DNA of 64,000 nt from Streptomyces sp. A012304 (GTDB lineage Bacteria; Actinomycetota; Actinomycetes; Streptomycetales; Streptomycetaceae): the NCBI RefSeq assembly GCF_026008495.1, contig NZ_BQUN01000057.1:109344-173343 (forward strand). The letters run 5' to 3'. Under the pieces are notes generated by a model. That model was not told where the DNA came from. It made no database searches and was given only the letters and a program-made list of their open reading frames with translations. Below are positions 51,601 through 59,566 of this stretch, piece after piece; the first letter of the stretch is position 1; each line of letters begins with the position of its first letter. The position numbers were made by a program, and so were the translations under genes.

Positions 51601-52014
51601 ATGTCCGACAAGCCCTCCGTGCTCTTCGTCTGTGTCCACAACGCCGGCCGTTCCCAGATGGCCGCAGCGTGGCTGAGCCACCTGGCCGGGGACCGCGTCG
51701 AGGTCCGCTCAGCGGGCTCGGCCCCGGCCGACCAGGTCAACCCGGCCGCCGTCGAGGCAATGAAGGAAGTCGGGATCGACATCTCCGCCGAGACCCCGAA
51801 GATCCTCACCGTCGACGCGGTCAGGGAATCCGACATCTCCATCACCATGGGCTGCGGCGACACCTGCCCGGTCTTCCCCGGCAAGCGCTACCTCGACTGG
51901 AAGCTGGACGACCCGGCGGGTCAGGGTGTCGAGGCCGTGCGCCCGATCCGGGACGAGATCAAGAAGCTGGTCGAGGGCCTGATCGAGGAGATCGCTCCGG
52001 AGAAGTCGGCATGA
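51601..52014 (+). CDS. arsC: Arsenate reductase, low-MW phosphatase type
   Basis: The 137-residue protein has the catalytic P-loop FVCVHNAGRSQMAAAWL near the start and a redox pair in TMGCGDTCPVFPGKRYLDW at about 80-86. It ends with VEAVRPIRDEIKKLVEGLI, as in actinobacterial thioredoxin/mycothiol-linked ArsC proteins. It reduces As(V) to As(III). It is divergent from arsR and aquaporin. The ATG at 51601 follows GTGAGAC, a modest ribosome-binding site. Confidence 0.93.
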   Translation: MSDKPSVLFVCVHNAGRSQMAAAWLSHLAGDRVEVRSAGSAPADQVNPAAVEAMKEVGIDISAETPKILTVDAVRESDISITMGCGDTCPVFPGKRYLDWKLDDPAGQGVEAVRPIRDEIKKLVEGLIEEIAPEKSA

Positions 52015-52036
52015 GCTCGACCTCACCCTCGACGAG

Positions 52037-52138
52037 ATGGGCCGCAGCCTCCACGAGCCCCTGACCATCCCCGACCACCTCGTCATCCGCACCTTCGTCC
52101 ACCCCGCACCCGACGCGGCAGACGGCGATGACCGCTGA
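52037..52138 (+). CDS. Possible small ORF or gene end after arsC
   Basis: A frame running from within the arsC stop region reads EMGRSLHEPLTIPDHLVIRT then FVHPAPDAADGDDR and stops at 52138; its first ATG is at 52037. The composition is protein-like, but I do not recognise it. It may be the 3' end of a deleted gene. Confidence 0.3.
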   Translation: MGRSLHEPLTIPDHLVIRTFVHPAPDAADGDDR

Positions 52139-52191
52139 GCGTCCGGGCTCAGCGGACAGCTCGCCCCAGGGACCCCCTAATATCAACAGTG

Positions 52192-52620
52192 ATGGGGAGC
52201 CGGACACGAGACACGGCCCGCGAAACGCGCTGGAGCACGCGGATCGCGGCGCTCTGCCCTGCCCTCGCCGTGCTGCTCGCCGCGCTTGTGATCTGCCTGG
52301 GATTCGTGAGCCATGGCCAGAGCACCCCAGCCGCGGACTCCCCCACCACCGTGTCCCCCATGGCGGTCCTGACGGGCGCCCCGGCCGAACACCACCCGGC
52401 GACAGCCACGCACACGTCCGACTGCCAGCCCGGCGACGCGTGTTGCCGGGCCGACGGCGTACAAGCCGTACTCGCCGCTCCTCCTGCCCCGCCGCTGCCG
52501 GCGATCCTGCCCCGCACGCCGGAGATCCCCCGGCAGCCGGACACCGCCCGGCTCGCTGCCGAGCCCGCGCCCGTCTGTCACGCTCCCGACCTCCACGTCC
52601 TCCAGGTGCAACGGACCTAG
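52192..52620 (+). CDS. DUF6153-like membrane protein, Cys/His-containing
   Basis: The 142-residue protein has one strong hydrophobic segment near the N-terminus (IAALCPALAVLLAALVICLG). A long Pro/Ala-rich outside region with HHPATATHTSDCQPGDACC and the end PVCHAPDLHVLQVQRT follow. Short proteins of this shape, with a TSDCxxG...CC motif and a conserved L(H/Q)VLQVxRT end, occur in Streptomyces next to metal genes and are labelled DUF6153; the label is from memory. Start 52192 (a GTG at 52189 is also possible). A partial copy of the ATATCAA operator (52180) touches the start. Confidence 0.6.
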   Translation: MGSRTRDTARETRWSTRIAALCPALAVLLAALVICLGFVSHGQSTPAADSPTTVSPMAVLTGAPAEHHPATATHTSDCQPGDACCRADGVQAVLAAPPAPPLPAILPRTPEIPRQPDTARLAAEPAPVCHAPDLHVLQVQRT

Positions 52621-52723
52621 ACGTACGCCGGACCGCCATGCGCACACGCGCGTACGGCCGGCTGCATACGTCCATCCACCCCTGCACCGCCGCCGTACCG
52701 GCGGGGACGAGGAACACGGAGTC

Positions 52724-53380
52724 ATGAGCAGAACCAGCAAGAAGGCGGCCGCCCAGACACGGCGAGCCAAGATAGAGCAGGCGCGCCGCGCCGAGAGAGC
52801 CCGCGAGCGCCGCAACCGCGTCATCACCATCACGCTCAGCGCGGTCATCGTCGCCGGACTGATCGGCTGGGGCGGTTACGCCATCAACAGCGCCAACGAG
52901 AAGGACGAACAGCAGGCCGCCGAGGCGAAGAAGCCCGTTCGCGGCGAGAAGACGTGGGACAAGAAGAAGCTCACCCAGAACCACGTCAAGGGCACTGTCG
53001 CATACCCGATGAACCCACCCGTCGGCGGCGACCACAACCAGGCATGGATGACCTGCGACGGCACCGTCTACACCAAGCCCATCGCCAAGGAGAACGCCGT
53101 GCACTCCCTGGAACACGGCGCGGTCTGGGTGACGTACAACGACAAGGCCGCCGACGCCGACATCAAGACGCTGAGCGACAAGGTCTCCAAGACGCCCTAC
53201 ACCCTGATGAGCCCCGTCAAGGACCAGTCCGGCGCCATCATGCTGTCGGCCTGGGGGCGCCAGCTCACTGTGGACAAGGCGTCGGACCCCAGGGTCGAGC
53301 AGTTCTTCACCAAGTACGTCCAGGGCGCACAGACTCCTGAGCCGGGCGCCGCCTGCACCGGGGGCCTGACCGCAGCATGA
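52724..53380 (+). CDS. DUF3105 membrane-anchored protein
   Basis: The 218-residue protein has a highly basic cytoplasmic N-terminus (TRRAKIEQARRAERARERR), one membrane span and an outside domain with TVAYPMNPPVGGDHNQAWMT then CDG and VHSLEHGAVWVTY. The conserved PPVGGxH...C...HSLEHG pattern defines DUF3105; its His/Cys residues look like a metal site. Function is not established. It precedes a DUF305 gene, a common pairing in actinobacterial copper/redox loci. Confidence 0.9.
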   Translation: MSRTSKKAAAQTRRAKIEQARRAERARERRNRVITITLSAVIVAGLIGWGGYAINSANEKDEQQAAEAKKPVRGEKTWDKKKLTQNHVKGTVAYPMNPPVGGDHNQAWMTCDGTVYTKPIAKENAVHSLEHGAVWVTYNDKAADADIKTLSDKVSKTPYTLMSPVKDQSGAIMLSAWGRQLTVDKASDPRVEQFFTKYVQGAQTPEPGAACTGGLTAA

Positions 53381-53391
53381 GGAGTACGACC

Positions 53392-54066
53392 ATGACGGCA
53401 CCGGACGCGACGGATTCCGACGACGTGCCCGCCCGCAAGCCGTCCCGCGCCCCCTGGGCGGTCGCCGCCGCGGCGGTCTCGGTCGCCCTCGGCCTGCTGC
53501 TCTGGCTCGTGGCCGCTCCCGGCGACGACGACTCGTCCGACGCGCCCACCGCCGCCTCCGCCGACGCGGGCTTCGCCCGTGACATGGCCGTGCACCACCA
53601 ACAGGCCGTGGAGATGTCCTACATCGTCCGCGACCGCACCGACGACGAGGACGTACGCCGCCTCGCGTACGACATCGCGCAGACTCAGGCCAACCAGCGT
53701 GGCATGCTGCTCGGCTGGCTCGACCTGTGGAGCCTGCCGAAGACGTCCGCCGACGGCTACATGGCCTGGATGGAGGGCGACGGCCACATGGGGCACGAGA
53801 CGAAGGACGGCTCCCTCATGCCCGGCATGGCCACCCCCACCGAGATCGGCCGGCTCGGCAAGGCCGGCGGCAAGGCGGCCGAGATCCTTTATCTCCAGCT
53901 GATGACCGACCACCACATGGGCGGCGTCACCATGGCCCGCGCCTGCGCGAAGCAGTGCGAGGTGCCGCAGGAACGACTGCTGGCCCAGGGCATGGTGCAG
54001 GGCCAGCAGTCGGAGATGGAGCTCATGGCCGACATGCTCAAGGAGCGCGGTTCCGCGCCCCGCTGA
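53392..54066 (+). CDS. DUF305 protein, ferritin-like metal-binding
   Basis: The protein of about 224 residues has one N-terminal span and a helical DUF305 domain with DAGFARDMAVHHQQAVEMS and YLQLMTDHHMGGVTMARACA, the two HHxQAxxM-type motifs of the family. His and Met residues suggest copper or other soft-metal binding. The start at 53392 has GAGGAG eight bases upstream; an ATG at 53377 overlapping the DUF3105 stop is the alternative. It is probably in one operon with DUF3105. Confidence 0.9.
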   Translation: MTAPDATDSDDVPARKPSRAPWAVAAAAVSVALGLLLWLVAAPGDDDSSDAPTAASADAGFARDMAVHHQQAVEMSYIVRDRTDDEDVRRLAYDIAQTQANQRGMLLGWLDLWSLPKTSADGYMAWMEGDGHMGHETKDGSLMPGMATPTEIGRLGKAGGKAAEILYLQLMTDHHMGGVTMARACAKQCEVPQERLLAQGMVQGQQSEMELMADMLKERGSAPR

Positions 54067-54149
54067 CGCACTCCCGCCACAGGGCCAAGGACGCCGACTC
54101 CTTCGCCCTGACAGAAAGAGCTGCTGGTGCGCGACCCCCACCATCCCTC

Positions 54150-54175
54150 ATATCAATGACCGTAAGTATGTCGAT
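54150..54175 (+). promoter_or_regulatory. 26-bp operator-like site at the leader/DsbA-like operon
   Basis: The site begins ATATCAATGA and ends GTCGAT. It agrees with the site at 56496-56521 at 20 of 26 positions and has the same ATCAAT ... 12 bases ... (A/G)T(T/C)GAT inverted arrangement. It directly touches the ATG of the leader ORF. The ArsR-type protein encoded at 56522, whose own start has the other copy, is the likely ligand. Confidence 0.65.
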
Positions 54176-54266
54176 GCGTCGCCAGGATGCTGCCGCGGCG
54201 GCACTGGTGGCGGGTGCGGCGTACGTGCGCTCTTGTCCCTGCCACCCCATCACTCAAGGCCCATGA
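54174..54266 (+). CDS. Short Cys-containing leader peptide
   Basis: A 30-codon ORF reads MRRQDAAAAALVAGAAYVRS then CPCHPITQGP. It begins at the edge of the operator-like site, which suggests a leaderless transcript, and its stop overlaps the start of the DsbA-like gene (ATGA). Actinobacterial cysteine-bearing leader peptides that couple translation to sulfur or thiol status have this size and layout. A second start six bases upstream is in frame. It is real or regulatory rather than noise because of the two exact junctions. Confidence 0.5.
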   Translation: MRRQDAAAAALVAGAAYVRSCPCHPITQGP

Positions 54267-54937
54267 CGAAGAATCTGAAGATCTCACTGGCGCTGGTCGC
54301 CGTTGTCCTGGCTGTCGTCGCCGCGCTGCTGGCGGCCAACCGCACGCCGGACGCCACGTCGGACGCACCGGCCGACGCCGGCGCGGATGCCGAGGCCGCC
54401 CCCGCGGACGTGCTCGTGCGCAAGGACAGCCACCGGCTGTCGACCGCGAAGGACGGCAAGGTCACGGTCGTGGAGTTCCTGGACCTGGAGTGCGAGTCGT
54501 GCCGCGCGGCATTCCCGCACGTGGAGCGGCTGCGCGAGGAGTACGAGGGCCGGGTGACGTTCGTCATGCGCTACTTCCCGATCCCCAGCCACAAGAACGC
54601 CGAGCCGGCCGCGCGTGCGGTGGAGGCCGCCGCCGCGCAGGGCAAGCTGGAGGCGATGTACCGGAAGATGTACGAGACCCAGGAGAGCTGGGGCGACCAG
54701 CAGGTCTCGCACGAGAAGACCTTCCGCGGCTTCGCGAAGGAGCTGGGGCTGGACATGAAGAAGTTCGAGACGGACTGGAAGGACCCAGCCACCGCCGAGC
54801 GGGTGGAGAAGGACCGCCAGGACGGCCTCGCGCTGGGTGTCCAGGGCACGCCGACGTTCTTCGTGAACGGCAAGCGCCCGCAGATCCAGTCGCTGGACGA
54901 CTTCAGGGCGGCCATCGAGGCGGAGCTGGCCAAGTGA
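54263..54937 (+). CDS. Membrane-anchored DsbA-like thiol oxidoreductase
   Basis: The 224-residue protein has one N-terminal span and a DsbA-type thioredoxin domain with VEFLDLECESCRAAFPHVER (CESC active site) and the cis-proline motif GVQGTPTFFVNGKRP. The helical insert FVMRYFPIPSHKNAEPAARA is typical of the group. It should form or shuffle disulfides outside the membrane. The next gene, VKOR, overlaps its stop (GTGA) and would reoxidise it. Upstream, its start is coupled to the leader peptide. Confidence 0.92.
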   Translation: MTKNLKISLALVAVVLAVVAALLAANRTPDATSDAPADAGADAEAAPADVLVRKDSHRLSTAKDGKVTVVEFLDLECESCRAAFPHVERLREEYEGRVTFVMRYFPIPSHKNAEPAARAVEAAAAQGKLEAMYRKMYETQESWGDQQVSHEKTFRGFAKELGLDMKKFETDWKDPATAERVEKDRQDGLALGVQGTPTFFVNGKRPQIQSLDDFRAAIEAELAK

Positions 54938-55578
54938 CCGTCACCGCGGGGCCCACCCCCTCCCGAACGGGGGGCACCCAGGGCGCCGTAGCGGTCGGGC
55001 AGCGGATGCTGGCCTTGGTGCTCGCCGTCGGCGGCGCGGTCGGCTTCCTGGCCGCCTTCACCCTGACGGTGGAGAAGATCGCCCTGCTGAAGGACCCTTC
55101 CCACAGCCCGTCGTGCAGCATCAACCCGGTGCTCAGCTGCGGGTCGGTGATGACCACGGCGCAGGCGGAGGTGTTCGGGTTCCCCAACCGGCTGCTGGGG
55201 ATCGCCGGCTTCGCGGTGGTGACCGCGGTCGGTGTGGTCCTGCTGACCGGCGCCGTGCTGCCGCGCTGGTTCTGGTGGGGGCTCGAGGCCGGAGTGATGT
55301 TCGGCGTCGTCTTCGTGCACTGGCTGATCTTCCAGAGCCTGTACCGGATCGACGCCCTGTGCCCGTACTGCATGGTCGTATGGACGGTGACGATCCCCGT
55401 CTTCTGGTACACCACGGTGCACACGCTCAGCCGCGGACACCTGCCCGTGCCGGACCGCGTGCGCCGTGCGGCGGCATCGGTGGCCGGCTACCACGGCGTG
55501 GTTCTCACCTGCTGGTACCTGGTCATCGCCGTGCTGATCCTTCAGCGGTTCTGGCTGTACTGGACCACCCTCGTCTGA
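54934..55578 (+). CDS. VKOR-family disulfide-generating membrane protein
   Basis: The 214-residue protein has about five spans. The VKOR residues are the loop pair CSINPVLSCGSVM, the conserved Ser/Phe-rich loop FGFPNRLLGI and the active-site CPYC in DALCPYCMVVWTV. It passes electrons from the DsbA-like partner to quinone. The GTG overlaps the preceding stop. DsbA and VKOR together are a complete oxidative folding unit. Confidence 0.94.
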   Translation: MTVTAGPTPSRTGGTQGAVAVGQRMLALVLAVGGAVGFLAAFTLTVEKIALLKDPSHSPSCSINPVLSCGSVMTTAQAEVFGFPNRLLGIAGFAVVTAVGVVLLTGAVLPRWFWWGLEAGVMFGVVFVHWLIFQSLYRIDALCPYCMVVWTVTIPVFWYTTVHTLSRGHLPVPDRVRRAAASVAGYHGVVLTCWYLVIAVLILQRFWLYWTTLV

Positions 55579-55719
55579 CTGCATACGTCTGACCCCCGTC
55601 ATTGTCGAAGGCCCCCCATGACCTCCCGATCCTTTGTCGCCGGTACGGCACGGACACCGTCGGCATCCGAACCCTTCCGCTCCCTACTGTCCACGTACTC
55701 TGACGATCGGATCCTGTCG

Positions 55720-56412
55720 ATGACGATGACCCGGACTCCGCGCCGTTCCCGGCCCGCCGTGGCCGCCGCCCTCGCCCTCACCGCCTCGCTGGCGTTGACC
55801 GCCTGCGGCTCCTCCGAGCCCGCCTCCTCGGACAACGGGGCCGTGGTCTCGCAGGAGGGAGACCGTTCCCTGTACAAGGGCACCGAGGTCGACACCGCCT
55901 TCGCCAAGCCGGACCTGGTGCTCACCGACACCGAGGGCAAGCCGTTCGACCTGCGCAAGCAGACCGCGGGCCGGGCCGTCCTGCTGTTCTTCGGCTACAC
56001 CAACTGCCCCGACGTGTGCCCCACCACCCTCGGCGACCTCGCCCTGGCCCTGCGCGAGCAGCCCAAGGACGTCCGCGACAGGACCGACGTCGTGTTCGTC
56101 TCCACCGACCCGGAGCGCGACACATCCCAGGTGCTCAAGAAGTGGCTGGCCTCCTTCGACAAGGACTTCATCGGCCTGCGAGGCGATCTGAAGCAGGTGA
56201 AGAAGGCCGCTCTCTCGCTCGGCATCGAGGTCGAGGAACCCGAGGTGCACCACGACGGCAGCGTCCACTCCTCCCACGGCGCACAGGTGCCGGCGTTCCT
56301 GCCCACCGACGACAAGGCCCATGTGCTGTACACCAGCAACACGCCGATGAAGTCCTTCGCGCACGACCTGCCGCTTCTGGCCAAGGGCAGGCTGAGCACG
56401 ACGGCACGGTGA
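55720..56412 (+). CDS. SCO1/SenC-like copper chaperone lipoprotein
   Basis: The 230-residue precursor has a Tat/Sec-like start (RTPRRSRPAVAAALALTASL) with lipobox LTACGSSEPAS. The SCO fold has FFGYTNCPDVCPTTLGDLAL (CPDVC copper ligands, near 95) and a His-bearing loop HSSHGAQVPAFLP near 184. SCO proteins deliver copper to cytochrome oxidase or reduce cysteines outside. Start 55720 is the best; the frame is open upstream to 55618. It fits a copper/thiol role for the island. Confidence 0.92.
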   Translation: MTMTRTPRRSRPAVAAALALTASLALTACGSSEPASSDNGAVVSQEGDRSLYKGTEVDTAFAKPDLVLTDTEGKPFDLRKQTAGRAVLLFFGYTNCPDVCPTTLGDLALALREQPKDVRDRTDVVFVSTDPERDTSQVLKKWLASFDKDFIGLRGDLKQVKKAALSLGIEVEEPEVHHDGSVHSSHGAQVPAFLPTDDKAHVLYTSNTPMKSFAHDLPLLAKGRLSTTAR

Positions 56413-56495
56413 CCACCGTCCCGGCCTGGGGCTCGACTCCGGGTGGTGTCCGGGGCCATGTCGGCGCAGGGGTCCTCGGGCCCCCTTCCTCAGAC

Positions 56496-56521
56496 ATATC
56501 AATGAGCGTTAGGATATTGAT
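56496..56521 (+). promoter_or_regulatory. 26-bp operator-like site at the arsR/SmtB gene
   Basis: The site runs from ATATCAATGA to ATATTGAT, with ATCAAT and ATTGAT arms separated by 12 bases. It ends one base before the GTG of the ArsR/SmtB gene, as expected for an autoregulated leaderless transcript, and is nearly the same as the site at 54150. Confidence 0.72.
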
Positions 56522-56896
56522 GTGACCGAGGAACGTGTCGACTCCTGCGACCTGCTCTGCCTTGATCTTCCCCACGCCGAGAAGATCCGCGGGCGGCTGC
56601 CGTCGCTCGACTTGCTGGAACCCGCCGCGTCGGCGGCCAAGGGGATGGCCGACCCGACGCGGCTGAAGGTGGCGGCGGCGCTGGCCGCCGGTGACGAGCT
56701 GTGCGTGTGCGACCTGGCGTGGATCGTCGGGCAGGCGCAGAACCTCGTCTCCCACCACGTACGGCAGCTGCGCAACGCGGGGCTGGCCACCTCCCGCCGG
56801 GACGGGCGGCTGGTGATGTACGCGCTCACCGAGCGGGGCCGGGCGCTGATGGGCGTGCTCCTCGGCGACGACGCCGATGCCGCCATAGAGATCTAG
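56522..56896 (+). CDS. ArsR/SmtB metalloregulator (CadC/CmtR-like)
   Basis: The 124-residue protein (GTG start) has an N-terminal ERVDSCDLLCLDLPHAEKIR with two cysteines. The winged helix has MADPTRLKVAAALAAGDELC and ELCVCDLAWIVGQAQNLVSH, then HVRQLRNAGLATSRRDGRLV. N-terminal cysteines plus the ELCVCDL pair form the alpha3N-type site for Cd, Pb or Zn. It directly precedes the SPC-type P1B ATPase and likely represses it, itself and the leader/DsbA-like operon. Confidence 0.92.
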   Translation: MTEERVDSCDLLCLDLPHAEKIRGRLPSLDLLEPAASAAKGMADPTRLKVAAALAAGDELCVCDLAWIVGQAQNLVSHHVRQLRNAGLATSRRDGRLVMYALTERGRALMGVLLGDDADAAIEI

Positions 56897-56920
56897 GACG
56901 AACGAGGGAAGGGGATCTCG

Positions 56921-59230
56921 ATGGGTGCCGAGTGCTGCGCGCCGGCCGAGGCGAACTCCACCGCCGCAACCGAGGAACACGAGCAGGGGCCCCAGCGGCT
57001 GTGGCACGTACGTGAGCTGCGGTTCGCCGTAGTGGCGGGCGTGCTGCTGGCGGCCGCGTGGCCGACCGGCCGCGCCGGCGCCGGGACGCCGCAGACGATG
57101 CTGGAGCTGGCCGCGGTCGCGGTCGGCGCCGCCACCTTCGTCCCGGCGGCGGTCCGCAACCTGTTCAGGCACCGGCACGTGGGTGTCGGCACGCTGATGA
57201 CCATCGCCGCGGTCGGCGCGGTGGCGCTCGGCCAGTTCTTCGAAGCCGCCATGCTCGGCGTGCTCTTCTCCATCGCCGAAGGGCTCGAGCACTACGCGGT
57301 CGTCCGCACCCGCCAGGGCCTGCGCGCGCTGCTCGACCTGGTCCCCGACACCGCCTCCGTCCTCCGCGACGGCCACGAGGTGCACCTCGCCCCCGACGAG
57401 CTGGCGCTGGGCGATGTGATGCTGCTGCGGCCCGGGCAGCGGGCCGCCACCGACGGCGTCATCCGTTCCGGGCGCACCAGCCTGGACCTGTCCGCCATCA
57501 CCGGTGAGTCCATGCCCGTCGAGGCCACGGCCGGTGAGCCGGTGTACGCCGGCGCGATCAACGGCGGCGGCGCGATCGAGGTCGAGGTCACCGCCCTGGC
57601 CAAGGACAGCTCCCTGGCCCGCATCGTGCACATCGTCGAAGAGGCGCAGGAACGCAAGGGCTCCGGCCAGCGTCTGGCCGACCGGCTCGCAAGGCCCCTG
57701 GTGCCGGGCATAGTGATCCTCTCCGCCCTGATCGCCGGACTCGGTGCGCTCTTCGGCGATCCGCTGCTGTGGCTGGAGCGCGCCCTGGTGGTGCTGGTGG
57801 CGGCGTCGCCCTGCGCGCTGGCCATCGCCGTGCCACTCACGGTCGTCGCCGCCGTCGGCGCGGCCAGCCGCACCGGCGCCCTGGTCAAGGGCGGCCTCGC
57901 CCTCGAACAACTCGGCACCGTACGCACCGTGGCGCTGGACAAGACCGGCACCCTGACCCGCAACGAACCGCGCGTCATCGGCACCCTCACCGCGGGCGGC
58001 GCGACCGAAGCACAGGTGCTACGGCTGGCCGCCGCCCTGGAGGCACGCAGCGAACACCCCCTCGCCGCCGCGATCATCGCCGCCGCCGACCAGGCGCCCG
58101 AGGCCGCCGAGGTCACAGCGGTCGTCGGGCACGGACTGCGCGGCGACGTCAACGGGGCACCGGTACGGCTCGGCCGCCCCGGCTTCATCGAACCCGCCGA
58201 CCTCGCGGCAGCGGTCGAGCGCCTGCAGGACGAGGGCGCGACCGTCGTCCTAGTCGAACGCGACGACATCCTGCTCGGCGCCATCGCCGTACGCGACGAA
58301 CTGCGCCCGGAAGCCGTCGAAACCGTACGCGAACTGCGCCGCCTGGGCGTCAGGGTGGCCATGCTCACCGGCGACAACGCCCGCACCGCCCAGGCCCTCG
58401 CCACCGCCGCGGGGATCGAGGACGTCCGCGCCGACCTGCGCCCCGAGGACAAGGCCCGGATCGTCACCGAGCTGCGCTCCCGCGGCGGCCGGGGCTCGGT
58501 GGCCATGGTCGGCGACGGCATCAACGACGCCCCCGCCCTGGCCACCGCCGACGTCGGCATAGCCATGGGCGCCATGGGCACCGACGTCGCGATCGAGACC
58601 GCGGACGCCGCGCTGATGGGCGAGGACCTGCGCCACCTGCCCCAACTGCTGCGCCACGCCCGCCGCTCGCGCACCCTCATGCTGCAGAACATCGGCATGT
58701 CCCTGGCCATCATCACCGTCCTGATCCCGCTGGCCGCCCTCGGCGTCCTGGGCCTGGCCACCGTCGTGTTCATCCATGAACTCGCCGAGGTCCTGGTCAT
58801 CGCCAACGCGATCCGCGCCGCCAAGGCCACCCCGCTGCCGGGCACCACCGCCCTCGCCCCGACCGCGCGCCGGGCCGCAGCCGCCCGACCCGCACCGCAG
58901 CGGGCCACGGCGGCCACGACGAGTGGCGGCTTCGGCCAGACCGACGACGGCTGCTCGCCCCAGCCCGCCACGCCCGCGACCGCCCCGCCCGAGCGCCCGC
59001 GTCCGGTCATCACTCCCCGCACCGCACCAGCGGCCGGGGACGGCCGGAAAGCACCGGCCGCCGCGGATGCCGCCGGCGGCTGTTGCCCCGGCTGCGCAGC
59101 GGACCAGCCGAAGCGCGTCAAGCAGGGGGCCGTGGTCACACCCGTCCCGACCCGGAGCCACCCGCTGAAGACCCTGCCGCTCGCCCACAGCTCCGGCCAC
59201 GACGGCGACGGGTGCTGCGCCGGACACTGA
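56921..59230 (+). CDS. P1B-type ATPase with SPC motif (P1B-4, CtpD/CzcP-like)
   Basis: The 769-residue protein starts MGAECCAPAEAN, lacks an HMA domain, and has the membrane metal site AASPCALAIAVPLTVVAA near 295. It also has TGESMPVE, DKTGTLT (near 341), HPLAAAI and GDGINDAPAL. SPC marks the P1B-4 class (Co, Zn, Cd, Fe or Ni). The last 125 residues form a low-complexity tail with GGCCPGCAADQPKRVK and GDGCCAGH, an added soft-metal site. GGGAAGGGG precedes the ATG. It follows the ArsR gene by 24 bp and should be induced by the metal that regulator senses. A terminator follows. Confidence 0.93.
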   Translation: MGAECCAPAEANSTAATEEHEQGPQRLWHVRELRFAVVAGVLLAAAWPTGRAGAGTPQTMLELAAVAVGAATFVPAAVRNLFRHRHVGVGTLMTIAAVGAVALGQFFEAAMLGVLFSIAEGLEHYAVVRTRQGLRALLDLVPDTASVLRDGHEVHLAPDELALGDVMLLRPGQRAATDGVIRSGRTSLDLSAITGESMPVEATAGEPVYAGAINGGGAIEVEVTALAKDSSLARIVHIVEEAQERKGSGQRLADRLARPLVPGIVILSALIAGLGALFGDPLLWLERALVVLVAASPCALAIAVPLTVVAAVGAASRTGALVKGGLALEQLGTVRTVALDKTGTLTRNEPRVIGTLTAGGATEAQVLRLAAALEARSEHPLAAAIIAAADQAPEAAEVTAVVGHGLRGDVNGAPVRLGRPGFIEPADLAAAVERLQDEGATVVLVERDDILLGAIAVRDELRPEAVETVRELRRLGVRVAMLTGDNARTAQALATAAGIEDVRADLRPEDKARIVTELRSRGGRGSVAMVGDGINDAPALATADVGIAMGAMGTDVAIETADAALMGEDLRHLPQLLRHARRSRTLMLQNIGMSLAIITVLIPLAALGVLGLATVVFIHELAEVLVIANAIRAAKATPLPGTTALAPTARRAAAARPAPQRATAATTSGGFGQTDDGCSPQPATPATAPPERPRPVITPRTAPAAGDGRKAPAAADAAGGCCPGCAADQPKRVKQGAVVTPVPTRSHPLKTLPLAHSSGHDGDGCCAGH

Positions 59231-59270
59231 ACAGGAGCACTCCCTGCCGATGGGCCGCTGGGCCTGAAGG

Positions 59271-59302
59271 CCGCCGGACACCACCCATGCGGTGTCCGGC
59301 GG
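59271..59302 (+). terminator. Terminator after the SPC-type ATPase
   Basis: A perfect 12-bp stem (CCGCCGGACACC and complement) with an 8-base loop lies 40 bp after the stop. Confidence 0.85.
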
Positions 59303-59332
59303 TTCGTCGTGCCACAGAAGTCGGGAGTGGCG

Positions 59333-59416
59333 ATGCGGCCGTATCGCGAACAGAGTGCGAAGCCGTCGTGGTGTTGCTGCCGGCCCTCATCGCGCGCACC
59401 GTCGAACTATGGGTGA
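59333..59416 (+). CDS. Possible 27-residue Cys-rich peptide
   Basis: An ATG with GGGAG five bases upstream opens MRPYREQSAKPSWCCCRPSS then RAPSNYG. The three adjacent cysteines and its position between a terminator and a P1B ATPase resemble a metal- or cysteine-responsive leader. Its end overlaps the next small ORF. No family is recognised. Confidence 0.35.
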   Translation: MRPYREQSAKPSWCCCRPSSRAPSNYG

Positions 59417-59564
59417 CCCGACCCGAAGGGCCACTGATGAACGCCTCCCACCCCTGACCGTCACCGGCGTCCAGGCGGCCCGGATCCTGACCGCCCTCGC
59501 CGGTTCACCGCGCATCCCTCGCCCTTGGGAGGGCGCCTCGGCCCGCCCCGCGAAGGAGAAGTGA
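59409..59564 (+). CDS. Possible 51-residue ORF overlapping the CPD-type ATPase start
   Basis: The frame [20 protein letters not shown] continues to a stop at 59564, which overlaps the first possible GTG of the ATPase (GTGA at 59561). It is soluble and Arg/Pro-rich and I do not recognise it. Together with the 27-residue ORF it forms an overlapping chain into the ATPase gene, suggesting translational coupling. Confidence 0.35.
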   Translation: MGDPTRRATDERLPPLTVTGVQAARILTALAGSPRIPRPWEGASARPAKEK

Positions 59565-59566
59565 CC

